Of a stretch of DNA of 64,000 nucleotides, positions 53,087 to 61,202 are shown in pieces. Position 1 is the stretch's first letter. Every line of letters starts with the position of its first letter. The stretch covers positions 104,845 through 168,844 of the forward strand of contig NZ_SRYA01000002.1 of assembly GCF_004793545.1 (NCBI RefSeq), given 5' to 3'. Origin of the DNA: Petralouisia muris. Its GTDB lineage: Bacteria; Bacillota; Clostridia; Lachnospirales; Lachnospiraceae. The notes under the pieces were generated by a model. It did not search any database. It was not told where the DNA came from and saw only the letters and a list, made by a program, of their open reading frames with translations. A program made the translations under genes and the position numbers.

Positions 53087-53749
53087 ATGGAAACATGCAG
53101 AATCAGTAACTTATATACCTTATCAGAAACGATTGCAGCAGATTTATTTCAGGGTTTGACCTATCCCTGGGAAGCGCTGCCGAAAATCAGCGAATTTATT
53201 GTTGCGCTTGGCAAAACGCTGGACCCGGAGAAATATGAAGAAAAGGGAGAGCATATCTGGATTGCCAAATCAGCAAAGGTTGCTCCAACTGCCAGCATCA
53301 ACGGCCCTGTGATTATTGATGAAGAAGCAGAAGTGCGCCATTGCGCCTTTATCCGGGGAAACGCCATTGTAGGCAAAGGCGCAGTTGTGGGCAATTCTAC
53401 GGAATTGAAGAATGTAGTGTTATTCAATAAGGTTCAGGTGCCCCATTACAATTACGTGGGAGATTCCATTCTCGGCTTTAAAGCTCATATGGGAGCAGGT
53501 TCCATTACGTCGAATGTGAAATCAGACAAAACTCTCGTGGCAGTAAAAGGGGAAGAAGAAATTGCCACAGGCCTGAAAAAATTCGGGGCAATGCTGGGAG
53601 ATGAAGTGGAAGTGGGCTGCAACAGCGTTTTGAATCCAGGAACGGTAATTGGAACATCCAGCAATATTTACCCCCTTTCCATGGTAAGAGGCGTGGTTCC
53701 CGCCAATTCTATTTATAAGAAAAAAAACGATATTGTGGAAAAAGCATGA
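53087..53749 (+). CDS. Left-handed beta-helix (hexapeptide) protein of the GlmU C-terminal type
   Basis: The protein has 220 residues from ATG 53087 with AGAGGA upstream; an in-frame extension overlaps topB and is not credible. After a helical start, residues about 65-200 are isoleucine-patch hexapeptide turns (IWIAKSAKVAPTASINGPVI, VGKGAVVGNSTELK) as in the acetyltransferase half of GlmU. There is no N-terminal nucleotidyltransferase domain, so the name UDP-GlcNAc pyrophosphorylase sometimes given to such proteins would be wrong. The cofactor and substrate are unknown; the loop HYNYVGDSILGFKAHMGAG corresponds to the GlmU acetyl-acceptor site, including its His-Tyr. Confidence 0.85.
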   Translation: METCRISNLYTLSETIAADLFQGLTYPWEALPKISEFIVALGKTLDPEKYEEKGEHIWIAKSAKVAPTASINGPVIIDEEAEVRHCAFIRGNAIVGKGAVVGNSTELKNVVLFNKVQVPHYNYVGDSILGFKAHMGAGSITSNVKSDKTLVAVKGEEEIATGLKKFGAMLGDEVEVGCNSVLNPGTVIGTSSNIYPLSMVRGVVPANSIYKKKNDIVEKA

Positions 53750-53776
53750 AATAGCCTTTGGAAAGGAGAGAGGGTT

Positions 53777-54478
53777 ATGTTAGAAATTCAGAATTTGACG
53801 AAAAAATACGGGCACTATCTGGCGGTGGACCATGTAAGTTTTACGGTTCCCGGCGGACAGGTTGGGATTCTGCTGGGGCCTAACGGAGCTGGAAAGTCCA
53901 CCATTATCAAAAGCATTGCCGGACTTTTGCGTTATGAAGGCGGCGTGGGCATTGAACAAATGCCGGCCAGAACATTGGAAGCCAAACGGATCTTCGCCTA
54001 TGTGCCGGAAATGCCGGCCATGTTTGATGCGTTGACGGTACGGGAGCATATTGAATATGTGCGGCGGGCCTATAATTCCCCTATTACCGACGAAGAGGTG
54101 GAACAGCTTTTGATTCGTTTTGAATTGGAAGATAAGCAGAACAAATTAGGAAATGAACTTTCCAAAGGAATGATGCAGAAGGTAAGCATTTGCTGTGCCC
54201 TTGCCATTTGCCCTAAGGTAATTCTTCTGGATGAGCCTATGGTGGGGCTGGATCCGGCGGCCATCAAGGAACTGAAGGAAGTGGTGCTGGAATTGAAAGC
54301 CCAGGGAGTTACGGTATTAATCAGTACTCATATGCTGGAAATGGTGAAAGAATTGTGGGACGTGATGTTTATTATGGAACAGGGAAAAATTGTAGGGACA
54401 TTTACCAGGGAGCAGGCAAAGGATACAGATATCGAGGAACTGTTTTTCCGGATTACAGGAGGCGGTGAGTCAGAATGA
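53777..54478 (+). CDS. ABC transporter ATP-binding protein
   Basis: The protein has 233 residues with LLGPNGAGKSTIIKSI (Walker A, about residues 32-47), ELSKGMMQKVSICCAL (signature; SKGM in place of the more usual SGGQ, as in many exporters), ILLDEPMVGLDP (Walker B) and the H-loop in STHML. It overlaps the next gene by 4 bases (ATGA), so the two are translationally coupled and form one exporter. The substrate is not evident. ATG has GGAGAG 7-8 bases upstream. Confidence 0.95.
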   Translation: MLEIQNLTKKYGHYLAVDHVSFTVPGGQVGILLGPNGAGKSTIIKSIAGLLRYEGGVGIEQMPARTLEAKRIFAYVPEMPAMFDALTVREHIEYVRRAYNSPITDEEVEQLLIRFELEDKQNKLGNELSKGMMQKVSICCALAICPKVILLDEPMVGLDPAAIKELKEVVLELKAQGVTVLISTHMLEMVKELWDVMFIMEQGKIVGTFTREQAKDTDIEELFFRITGGGESE

Positions 54479-56061
54479 AAGGTTTGCTCTATTTGTATCA
54501 GAGAACTATTATTAATCGAATAAAAAAAGCCCTGAAACGTCCGGTTACATATATCATGGGAATCTTTCTTTTGTTATATATTGTAATGATTTATAACAGT
54601 TTTCACATGATGATACAGGAGGAAAATTTTGGATCCACAGAAAATCTGGTGACGATTCTGTCCATGGTTATATTCTGGCTGATTCCGGCCAACCTGATAA
54701 GTTATGCAAGACGGCGGGGGCTGCTGTTTCGTCCCAGTGAAGTGCATTTTGTATTTTCTTCTCCGGTCAGCCCTAAAATGGTGCTGATGTTTGCTGGAGT
54801 AAAATCTTTTGCAATAAATATTATCATCGGAATTGTCATTGTTGCAGCCGGAGTGATGTGGTTTGGGGCAGGCATTTGGCAGGGATTGGCGTATTTTCTG
54901 TTTTTTGTGGTTTTTGAAAGCATTTTGGAAGCGTCAGCCATAATATTCTGCTATGGCAATGAAAGGTTTTCTGAGAAATTTTTCAAGGGCCTTGTTGTGG
55001 CAATGTATTTGTTTATGGGCGTGATTGTGGCGATTGCTGCATATCTTATGATTACCAGGGAGCCCTCTTTTGGGCTTTTGCAGGAGTTTTTTGCCTTGCC
55101 GGTGATACAGATGGTTCCGGTGGTAGGATGGAACGTTGCGGTAACCCGGTTGATTTTCCTGGGGGCAGATACGGTAAATATCATCGGCATGGGATTGTTT
55201 CTGGTTTCTACGGTGCTGATGTTCCTGACAGCCTGGCGGATGGAATGCACAGGGGCGTATTACGAAGACGCCATGAAATTTGCAGATGAATACCAGGCAA
55301 GAAGAGAGAAGCAGAAAAAAGGCGTTGCTTCCATTCCCTGGTTAGAAAAACATCGGAAATTCAAGCAGGCGTCAGTGGAATACAAAGGTTCTTACGCCAA
55401 AGCGATTTATTTTAGGCAGATGTTGGAATATAAGAAAAATCCGACTTTTATTTTTGGATGGAATACCTTGCTGTGCCTGGGAATTGGAATCCTTATTGGA
55501 GCCGTAGGTTATTTCAATGATGCAGTCAATGAATTCGGGCCTGCCAAAATCTTCATTGTTCCCGGAGTGGCCAGCTATGTAATATTCATTTTCAGCGGTT
55601 ACGCCACCAAATGGTCCAAGGAACTGGAGAACCCTTACACTTATCTGATTCCGGATACGCCCTTGAAAAAATTATGGTATGCCACGAAAATCGAACATTT
55701 CCGGGCAATTGCGGATGGAATTTTAATTACCCTGCCGGGGGCGGTGACACTGGGAATTGGCCCGGCCCTTACTGTGCTTACGATTCTTTTGTATGTATGT
55801 CTTCAGGCAAACCGTCTTTATTATGGAATGCTGGCAGACGCTTTGGTGGGAAATACCTTGGGAAATACCGGGCGCAACCTTGTAAAGATTCTGTTCCAGG
55901 GTCTTGCCATATTTATTGGCATTATTGCGGCAGTCGTGGCAGGAATCCTGATTTCCGTGGAGGCAGGATTCTTCGCCATGATTGTAGTGATGGGGCTTCT
56001 TACCTTTGCCGGAGCAGCGGCAGCTTCTGTTTCTTTTACAAAAATGGAGGTTTTGGAGTAA
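54475..56061 (+). CDS. ABC exporter permease (YwjA/putative ABC exporter type)
   Basis: The protein has 528 residues with about ten to twelve hydrophobic helices in two bundles, separated by a charged loop near residues 265-310 (DEYQARREKQKKGVASIPW). This size and pattern fit the putative ABC exporter family found next to ATP-binding proteins in Clostridia; both halves are fused in one chain. It starts within the stop of the ATPase gene. Substrate unknown; drug, peptide or lipid export are possible. The 257 bases after it up to 56318 hold no gene that I can support. Confidence 0.85.
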   Translation: MKGLLYLYQRTIINRIKKALKRPVTYIMGIFLLLYIVMIYNSFHMMIQEENFGSTENLVTILSMVIFWLIPANLISYARRRGLLFRPSEVHFVFSSPVSPKMVLMFAGVKSFAINIIIGIVIVAAGVMWFGAGIWQGLAYFLFFVVFESILEASAIIFCYGNERFSEKFFKGLVVAMYLFMGVIVAIAAYLMITREPSFGLLQEFFALPVIQMVPVVGWNVAVTRLIFLGADTVNIIGMGLFLVSTVLMFLTAWRMECTGAYYEDAMKFADEYQARREKQKKGVASIPWLEKHRKFKQASVEYKGSYAKAIYFRQMLEYKKNPTFIFGWNTLLCLGIGILIGAVGYFNDAVNEFGPAKIFIVPGVASYVIFIFSGYATKWSKELENPYTYLIPDTPLKKLWYATKIEHFRAIADGILITLPGAVTLGIGPALTVLTILLYVCLQANRLYYGMLADALVGNTLGNTGRNLVKILFQGLAIFIGIIAAVVAGILISVEAGFFAMIVVMGLLTFAGAAAASVSFTKMEVLE

Positions 56062-56318
56062 AGCTTTTGTTCTCGCAAAAACAGGCGGGTATGGTTCCGT
56101 GTAACAGGCGAGCCATTGGAAGCGTTGCGGCAAACCTGAGATTTGGACAAAAATTCTGTGGAAAACACTGGACTAATTCGTCAAAATATGGTTAAATATG
56201 GGTAAGAATGTTAAATGCATAACAATGTTTTAACATGTGAAGCATGCGCTATGTTTCGTCTGCCGTAAGGCGGGCCGCATGGTCATCAAATAATGTATAC
56301 ATTGAAAGGAGTCTTAAA

Positions 56319-57011
56319 ATGATTTACACGAAGGAAGTCGAAAACATGTGTCCGGTAGCCAAGGGCGCAAAACATGAACCAGCTCCCATTCCGGAAGAAG
56401 GAAAATGGGTACATTCCAAGAAAATTGAGGACATTTCCGGTTTTACGCATGGTATTGGCTGGTGTGCTCCCCAGCAGGGCGCATGTAAGCTCTCATTGAA
56501 TGTAAAAGATGGCGTGATTGAAGAAGCTTTGGTAGAGACCATCGGATGCTCCGGCATGACTCATTCTGCAGCTATGGCAGCAGAGATTCTGCAGGGAAAA
56601 ACAATCCTGGAAGCATTGAATACAGACCTTGTCTGTGATGCAATTAACACAGCTATGAGAGAGCTGTTTTTACAGATTGTATATGGACGTACCCAGAGTG
56701 CATTCTCTGATGACGGACTGGCAGTAGGCGCTGGTCTGGAAGATTTAGGAAAAGGACTTCGTTCCCAGGTTGGTACGATGTATGCAACAAAGGAAAAGGG
56801 TGTTCGTTATCTTGAAATGGCAGAAGGTTACGTAACCGGCATTGCTTTGGATGCTGACAATGAAGTAATTGGGTATCAGTTTGTAAGCCTTGGCAAAATG
56901 ACTGACTTTATCAAAAAAGGTGATGATCCTAACACCGCATGGGAGAAAGCAAAAGGCCAGTATGGCCGCGTGGCAGACGCTGCTAAAATTATCGATCCGA
57001 GGGCAGAGTAG
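56319..57011 (+). CDS. NifU-like iron-sulfur cluster scaffold protein
   Basis: The protein has 230 residues from ATG 56319, preceded by GGAG 8 bases upstream. The core resembles the IscU/NifU N-terminal scaffold: ETIGCSGMTHSAAMAAEIL corresponds to the CXGC region with a conserved cysteine, and GWCAPQQGACKLS adds two more. The expected third IscU cysteine (near the C-terminus) is missing, so cluster binding differs from classic IscU. NifS or other Isc genes are not adjacent. The gene pairs with GGGtGRT protein 100 bases downstream, an arrangement I know as recurrent in anaerobes. The partner suggests a dedicated Fe-S or cofactor-related process of unknown chemistry. Confidence 0.85.
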   Translation: MIYTKEVENMCPVAKGAKHEPAPIPEEGKWVHSKKIEDISGFTHGIGWCAPQQGACKLSLNVKDGVIEEALVETIGCSGMTHSAAMAAEILQGKTILEALNTDLVCDAINTAMRELFLQIVYGRTQSAFSDDGLAVGAGLEDLGKGLRSQVGTMYATKEKGVRYLEMAEGYVTGIALDADNEVIGYQFVSLGKMTDFIKKGDDPNTAWEKAKGQYGRVADAAKIIDPRAE

Positions 57012-57111
57012 TCCCAGGAAGCAGCCTTTTAGAAAAGCAGGCAAGTCGGCTTACATGCTAATGACTGTAAGGAAGAAGTACCGTTGTCAAGAAGATAGGA
57101 GGACATTTCAA

Positions 57112-58122
57112 ATGGCTTTATTTGAATCATATGAAAGAAGAATTGATCAAATCAATTCTGTTTTAAATAATTACGGAATCAGCTCCGTGGAAGAAGCTGA
57201 GAAAATCACAAAGGATGCTGGACTTGATGTTTATGAACAGGTAAAGAAGATCCAGCCAATTTGTTTTGAGAATGCTTGCTGGGCATACACCGTAGGCGCG
57301 GCAATCGCAATCAAAAAGGGAGCGAAAAGAGCAGCAGATGCAGCAGCAGCAATTGGAGAGGGGCTTCAGGCATTCTGTATTCCTGGTTCCGTTGCAGATC
57401 ACAGAAAAGTAGGTCTTGGACATGGAAATCTGGGCAAAATGTTACTGGAAGAAGAGACAGAATGTTTCTGTTTCCTGGCAGGCCATGAATCCTTTGCGGC
57501 AGCAGAAGGCGCTATCGGTATCGCTGAGAAAGCAAACAAGGTACGTCAGAAACCTCTGCGCGTTATCTTAAACGGCCTTGGAAAAGACGCAGCACAGATT
57601 ATTTCCCGTATCAACGGCTTCACATTTGTTGAGACAAAATATGACTATAAAGAAGCAAAATTGAATGTAGTTTATGAAAAACCATATTCTGACGGGCTTC
57701 GCGCAACTGTAAAATGCTACGGTGCAGATGATGTGCAGGAAGGCGTTGCAATTATGCATCATGAAAATGTTGGCGTTTCCATTACCGGTAATTCCACCAA
57801 TCCTACCCGTTTCCAGCATCCGGTAGCAGGTACATATAAGAAAGAATGCAATGAGCAGGGCAAGAAATACTTCTCTGTTGCATCCGGCGGCGGTACAGGA
57901 CGTACCCTTCATCCGGATAACATGGCGGCAGGACCGGCTTCTTATGGTATGACAGATACTATGGGGCGTATGCATTCTGATGCACAGTTCGCAGGTTCCT
58001 CTTCCGTACCGGCCCATGTAGAAATGATGGGATTGATCGGAATGGGAAATAACCCGATGGTTGGAGCTACTGTTGCAGTTGCAGTTTCCATTGAGGAAGC
58101 AGCTAAAGCCGGAAAGTTCTAA
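57112..58122 (+). CDS. GGGtGRT protein
   Basis: The protein has 336 residues and contains the family's defining stretch SGGGTGRTLHPDNMAAGPAS (about residues 263-282). The family is widely conserved in strict anaerobes, including archaea, with no assigned reaction. Other features: cysteines in ICFENACW, CIPGSVADHRKVGLGHG and ETECFCFLAG; several histidines in GHGNLG and IMHHENVGVSITGN; glycine-rich loops typical of nucleotide or cofactor binding. No membrane segment or signal. ATG has AGGAGG 8-9 bases upstream. It follows the NifU-like gene and a terminator follows it, so these two form the whole operon. The integrative element begins just beyond. Confidence 0.9.
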   Translation: MALFESYERRIDQINSVLNNYGISSVEEAEKITKDAGLDVYEQVKKIQPICFENACWAYTVGAAIAIKKGAKRAADAAAAIGEGLQAFCIPGSVADHRKVGLGHGNLGKMLLEEETECFCFLAGHESFAAAEGAIGIAEKANKVRQKPLRVILNGLGKDAAQIISRINGFTFVETKYDYKEAKLNVVYEKPYSDGLRATVKCYGADDVQEGVAIMHHENVGVSITGNSTNPTRFQHPVAGTYKKECNEQGKKYFSVASGGGTGRTLHPDNMAAGPASYGMTDTMGRMHSDAQFAGSSSVPAHVEMMGLIGMGNNPMVGATVAVAVSIEEAAKAGKF

Positions 58123-58138
58123 GAAATAGTGTATTTTC

Positions 58139-58183
58139 AAGGGTTTCCGTTGATATAGATTGTCAGCGGAAGCCCTTAATTTT
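58139..58183 (+). terminator. Terminator of the NifU-like/GGGtGRT operon
   Basis: AAGGGTTTCCGTTGA (58139-58153) pairs with TCAGCGGAAGCCCTT (58163-58177) over 15 positions, allowing two G-U pairs, with a nine-base loop. AATTTT follows. Confidence 0.85.
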
Positions 58184-58188
58184 GCCAC

Positions 58189-58234
58189 GTAGCACACAAG
58201 TAACACACAGGTAGCACACATGAGGTAGCACACA
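58189..58234. repeat. Four tandem GTAGCACACA repeats (integrase arm-site candidates)
   Basis: GTAGCACACA occurs at 58189-58198, 58211-58220 and 58225-58234, and the variant GTAACACACA at 58200-58209. The first three starts are 11 bases apart, about one turn of the helix, the last 14. Placement at the edge of the element between host terminator and element terminator is that of arm-type binding sites of a tyrosine integrase, so the attachment site is expected close by. Confidence 0.75.
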
Positions 58235-58245
58235 AATTTAAAGCA

Positions 58246-58290
58246 TAAAAAAGACCGTTACCCAAAGTAAGAGGATAGTGGTCTAATTTT
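58246..58290 (-). terminator. Terminator of the minus-strand element operon
   Basis: Read on the minus strand, the stem 58283-58273 and 58263-58253 (GACCACTATCC with GGGTAACGGTC) has one mismatch and G-U pairs, followed by a run of T (58252-58247). It lies just after the end of the 58311 gene. Confidence 0.7.
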
Positions 58291-58310
58291 ATGCCTATAT
58301 AGGGATGATG

Positions 58311-58958
58311 TTATATCGTTGATATATCCATGTCATATCCAAATACAGTACCGGGCTTGACTTTCAAAACATCATCAAGTTCCAGGCTTTTGAGCAAAAA
58401 CAAAATATCATGTTCGCCATTATCAGCTACAGTTTGTTTATATCTGTAAAAATTGGCATGATGCTTTATTATCTGGTCTAAAGTAGGATATATGGGTTTT
58501 AGTTTGTTGTATAATTCAAGTAATAGTGCATCTCGAAGAAGTATGCTTTTTTCTTCTAATAAAATTTCATGGGCATGTATCATTTCATGTAAAATTACTT
58601 CTTTTTTGTTTGCCGAAAGATTGTCTATAGCTAAAATTCTATTTTGTTTATTAACACATCCAGCGTAACCATAGTCTGTTAAGTCATTGACACAAACTTT
58701 GAAGCAGGAAGATGGATTATACAAAAGTAATTCGTCTAAGGGATGTTCAAGAGGGCTTGCAATATAATTTTTAAGAAGCCCATTCTTATTCAAACTCATA
58801 TCTGTAAAATAAGCCTCATATTCTTTTATCTTTTCACATACTTGTAATACGTTATCTGGACGGAAATTCCACCATTCGTAACATTCATCTAGTTCGATAG
58901 TGTTCAATGCTGTACTTCTTTCAAGGGCTACCCGATTAAGAATAGCCCTAAAATCCAA
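58311..58958 (-). CDS. Unknown protein with HExxH zinc-metallopeptidase-like motif
   Basis: The protein has about 215 residues. HEMIHAHEILLEE near residue 123 is an HExxH motif with a third possible ligand downstream, as in zincin metallopeptidases; the family was not recognised. The N-terminal half has conserved-looking aromatic residues (CYEWWNFRPDN) and two cysteines (CFKVCVND). Start uncertain: the open frame begins with TTG at 58958 without a clear ribosome site, 24 bases after the previous gene. It belongs to a three-gene operon transcribed toward the element edge. Toxin, immunity-cleaving ImmA-like or processing protease roles are all possible and unproven. Confidence 0.6.
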   Translation of the reverse strand: MDFRAILNRVALERSTALNTIELDECYEWWNFRPDNVLQVCEKIKEYEAYFTDMSLNKNGLLKNYIASPLEHPLDELLLYNPSSCFKVCVNDLTDYGYAGCVNKQNRILAIDNLSANKKEVILHEMIHAHEILLEEKSILLRDALLLELYNKLKPIYPTLDQIIKHHANFYRYKQTVADNGEHDILFLLKSLELDDVLKVKPGTVFGYDMDISTI

Positions 58959-58981
58959 TACGGTTTTATGTAACGGTTATT

Positions 58982-59296
58982 CTATTTAACTAATCCTCCA
59001 CTTATGCCCTTTTCTTTGATTTCATTAGCCATAAGCAAATAATTTCTTTCTGCCACTACTTTCATAAAGCCGGATTTACTAAGATAATAAATCATAGGTC
59101 TTTCGTGGCAATCGCCCCATGCATTACAATCATTGCCATCCTTTAATCTTGTTCTTGCATATTCCTTTATCCAATCCCCAAACATTTCCGCTACTCGGTA
59201 ACATGGTATCACGTTTCCACGGTCAAGATATACCGATTCAATATTAAAAATTTCCTCGGCGGCTTCCTTGCTCAAAAGTCCTTTGTGTACTATCAT
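58982..59296 (-). CDS. Small unknown element protein
   Basis: The protein has 104 residues: MIVHKGLLSKEAAEEIFNIE at the start and helices in the middle (IPCYRVAEMFGDWIKEYARTR), with a central NDCNAWGDCHERP that has two cysteines and one histidine five residues apart. No family recognised. Its start overlaps the previous stop by four bases (ATGA), so it is translated together with the 59293 gene. It lies between that gene and the HExxH gene. Confidence 0.6.
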   Translation of the reverse strand: MIVHKGLLSKEAAEEIFNIESVYLDRGNVIPCYRVAEMFGDWIKEYARTRLKDGNDCNAWGDCHERPMIYYLSKSGFMKVVAERNYLLMANEIKEKGISGGLVK

Positions 59297-59808
59297 GCAG
59301 ATTCACCGCCTTTCTGCTGTTCATACTGCTTCAAGGCTTCATCAATGACTTTTTGGCGTTCCTCACGTTCTGCCTTTTCCCTTGCTTTCTTTTCTTCGAT
59401 CTTTGCCCGGATTTCAAGCATTGGCTTTGTTATTCTCTTTGGCATAAGATAAAAACAATCTTCCGGCAATAAATGGGACATCATACAATAGAAATATTCT
59501 GCACGATATCCAAAAGGCAAATAATAGACAAGTTCCAAAAGTCGGCGGTGCATATCATTGTACATACGCTTATCAATCTTTGCTTTCTGCTCTGCTTCTG
59601 CCTGCTTGTACCCTGCCATAAAGCCATAATTGAAAAGGTCATAAATCAAATCAATAATGCTTTCTCTGTCTGCCAGTCTGAAAAGTTCTTTGTAATTTCC
59701 GATCTGTGCGGAATTAAAATCAAAATCATCATGCCGGGGATGCTTTACTTCCCATTTGGTAAAGGCTTCCTTTGCTTCGGCGGCGGTCAAGTTCTTAATC
59801 TTCTTCAT
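59293..59808 (-). CDS. Unknown element protein with charged C-terminal coiled coil
   Basis: The protein has 171 residues from ATG 59808 (AAGGAAG 8 bases upstream; the open frame extends 48 bases further without support). Residues about 1-120 are helical with aromatic segments (LVYYLPFGYRAEYFYCMMSHL), and the last 45 form a highly charged helix (RAKIEEKKAREKAEREERQK). No family recognised. First gene of the three-gene operon downstream of the integrase, separated from it by about 155 bases that contain only a possible short hydrophobic peptide. Confidence 0.6.
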   Translation of the reverse strand: MKKIKNLTAAEAKEAFTKWEVKHPRHDDFDFNSAQIGNYKELFRLADRESIIDLIYDLFNYGFMAGYKQAEAEQKAKIDKRMYNDMHRRLLELVYYLPFGYRAEYFYCMMSHLLPEDCFYLMPKRITKPMLEIRAKIEEKKAREKAEREERQKVIDEALKQYEQQKGGESA

Positions 59809-59963
59809 TGTAAAATCTTCCTTTCTTTTGGTTGGGAAGTATGCTACAATGAACATACTCCCTTTAATTTGCGTGGTAGCTTATTACTGGGTAGCGGCGC
59901 TATGGTATTTGCGGTACTGTAGAGCCTTTTTAATTGCTGCAATCAATCTGTATCAACTCCTTC

Positions 59964-61166
59964 CTATTTTGTGATTTTCTCCATTTCGGATTTTAGTTGC
60001 TCCATTGTTCTATGGGTATATACCTTTTCGGTAATATCCTCTATGGCGTGTCCTACAATCAGCTTTAAAATATATTCATCAACATTACACGCTTTTGCCT
60101 TTGTAATGAATGTGTGCCGGGTTTCGTGAGGGCGGTGTGTCATTTTTAATCTGTCCATGACTTTCTGGAATCTCTTGCGGTATTTGTCGTATGTCATATA
60201 TGTACCCTGCTGCCCGTTTACATCATTAAAGAGATATTCAGATTGCAGAGTGTCAGCTTCTTTCATGCGGTTTTCAATTAACGGCTTTATTATTGGATGA
60301 ATAGGAACTATTCTATTTTTACCGGCATCCGTTTTCAAGCCGCCTTTCATGGTTTCTGCTTTAAGGTCAATATCTGCAATTTGCAGTATAGATAATTCTT
60401 GCGGCCGCCATCCGCTATATATTCCTATCAATACCATATCAGCAAAAGGTATCAAGTCTTTGTTATCCCACAACTGCCGTACTTCTTCATCTGTAAACGG
60501 TACAGGTTCTTTTGTGCGCTCTCTTTTAATTGGGTTGCCGTTTGCAAACATTACAGAAGCATAATCCTTATCTACAATATCATGCGCTACAGCATACTTA
60601 TACATCATATTGAACAGGCTTTTGATTCTGCCCTTTGTGCTGTCTCCGACATCTGCATTTAAGATAGTACCCTCTAAATGAGATACCCTTATATCTTTCA
60701 TCCGCATATCATAAAGACCGTTACAATAAGCGTATGCCGCTGTGATGGTTCTGATACTGGACGAATTGGAGAGAGTAGGGAAATATCCCTCATTCCATTT
60801 TTCATAGACTTCTGAAAATGTAATGCTATCCGCTTTAATATCATACGGATTTTCATTATATTCAGCGAGAGCAATCATAGCTTCTTCACGAGTGGCATAA
60901 TAGCCGATAGTGAAGCGTATTTGCTTGCTTTTACCTGTATCGGCATCCAGCACCCATTTATCAGTTTTGACAGCCCTAAATGGTTTTGAACGCTTTCCAG
61001 GCAGTTTGTAGATTGTTCCGTATCCATTGGGTAATTTTGTTGGTTTGCCATTTCTGATACGTGGTTTTGTACTGGTAGGGCTATTCATAGGATAACCGCA
61101 ATGAGGGCAGGCAGTAGCCTTGTCAGATACATCATGTTTGCACTCCGGACATTTCAATAATGCCAT
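59964..61166 (-). CDS. Tyrosine-type site-specific integrase with N-terminal zinc ribbon
   Basis: The protein has 400 residues. Residues 5-25 (CPECKHDVSDKATACPHCG) are a zinc ribbon fused to the N-terminus; the arm-binding domain with the AP2-like strand pattern follows. The catalytic domain holds the arginine in IYSGWRPQEL, the HxxR in HRPHETRHTFITKA, the histidine in VGHAIEDITEK and the nucleophilic tyrosine in VYTHRTME. All four essential residues are present. ATG has AGGAAG 7 bases upstream. It should integrate and, with a small excisionase, excise the element. Confidence 0.95.
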   Translation of the reverse strand: MALLKCPECKHDVSDKATACPHCGYPMNSPTSTKPRIRNGKPTKLPNGYGTIYKLPGKRSKPFRAVKTDKWVLDADTGKSKQIRFTIGYYATREEAMIALAEYNENPYDIKADSITFSEVYEKWNEGYFPTLSNSSSIRTITAAYAYCNGLYDMRMKDIRVSHLEGTILNADVGDSTKGRIKSLFNMMYKYAVAHDIVDKDYASVMFANGNPIKRERTKEPVPFTDEEVRQLWDNKDLIPFADMVLIGIYSGWRPQELSILQIADIDLKAETMKGGLKTDAGKNRIVPIHPIIKPLIENRMKEADTLQSEYLFNDVNGQQGTYMTYDKYRKRFQKVMDRLKMTHRPHETRHTFITKAKACNVDEYILKLIVGHAIEDITEKVYTHRTMEQLKSEMEKITK

Positions 61167-61202
61167 GAGATCACTTCCTTTCTGTAGACAGAGCCAAAGC
61201 CA

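Noticed and set aside
58189..58234. CRISPR-like short repeats
   Set aside because: Units are 10 bases with 1-4 base gaps, too short for repeats and spacers, and no cas gene is near.
59850..59974. 41-residue hydrophobic plus-strand peptide between the element genes
   Set aside because: It could be a small membrane peptide, but there is no clear ribosome site and it overlaps the 3' end of the integrase on the other strand.
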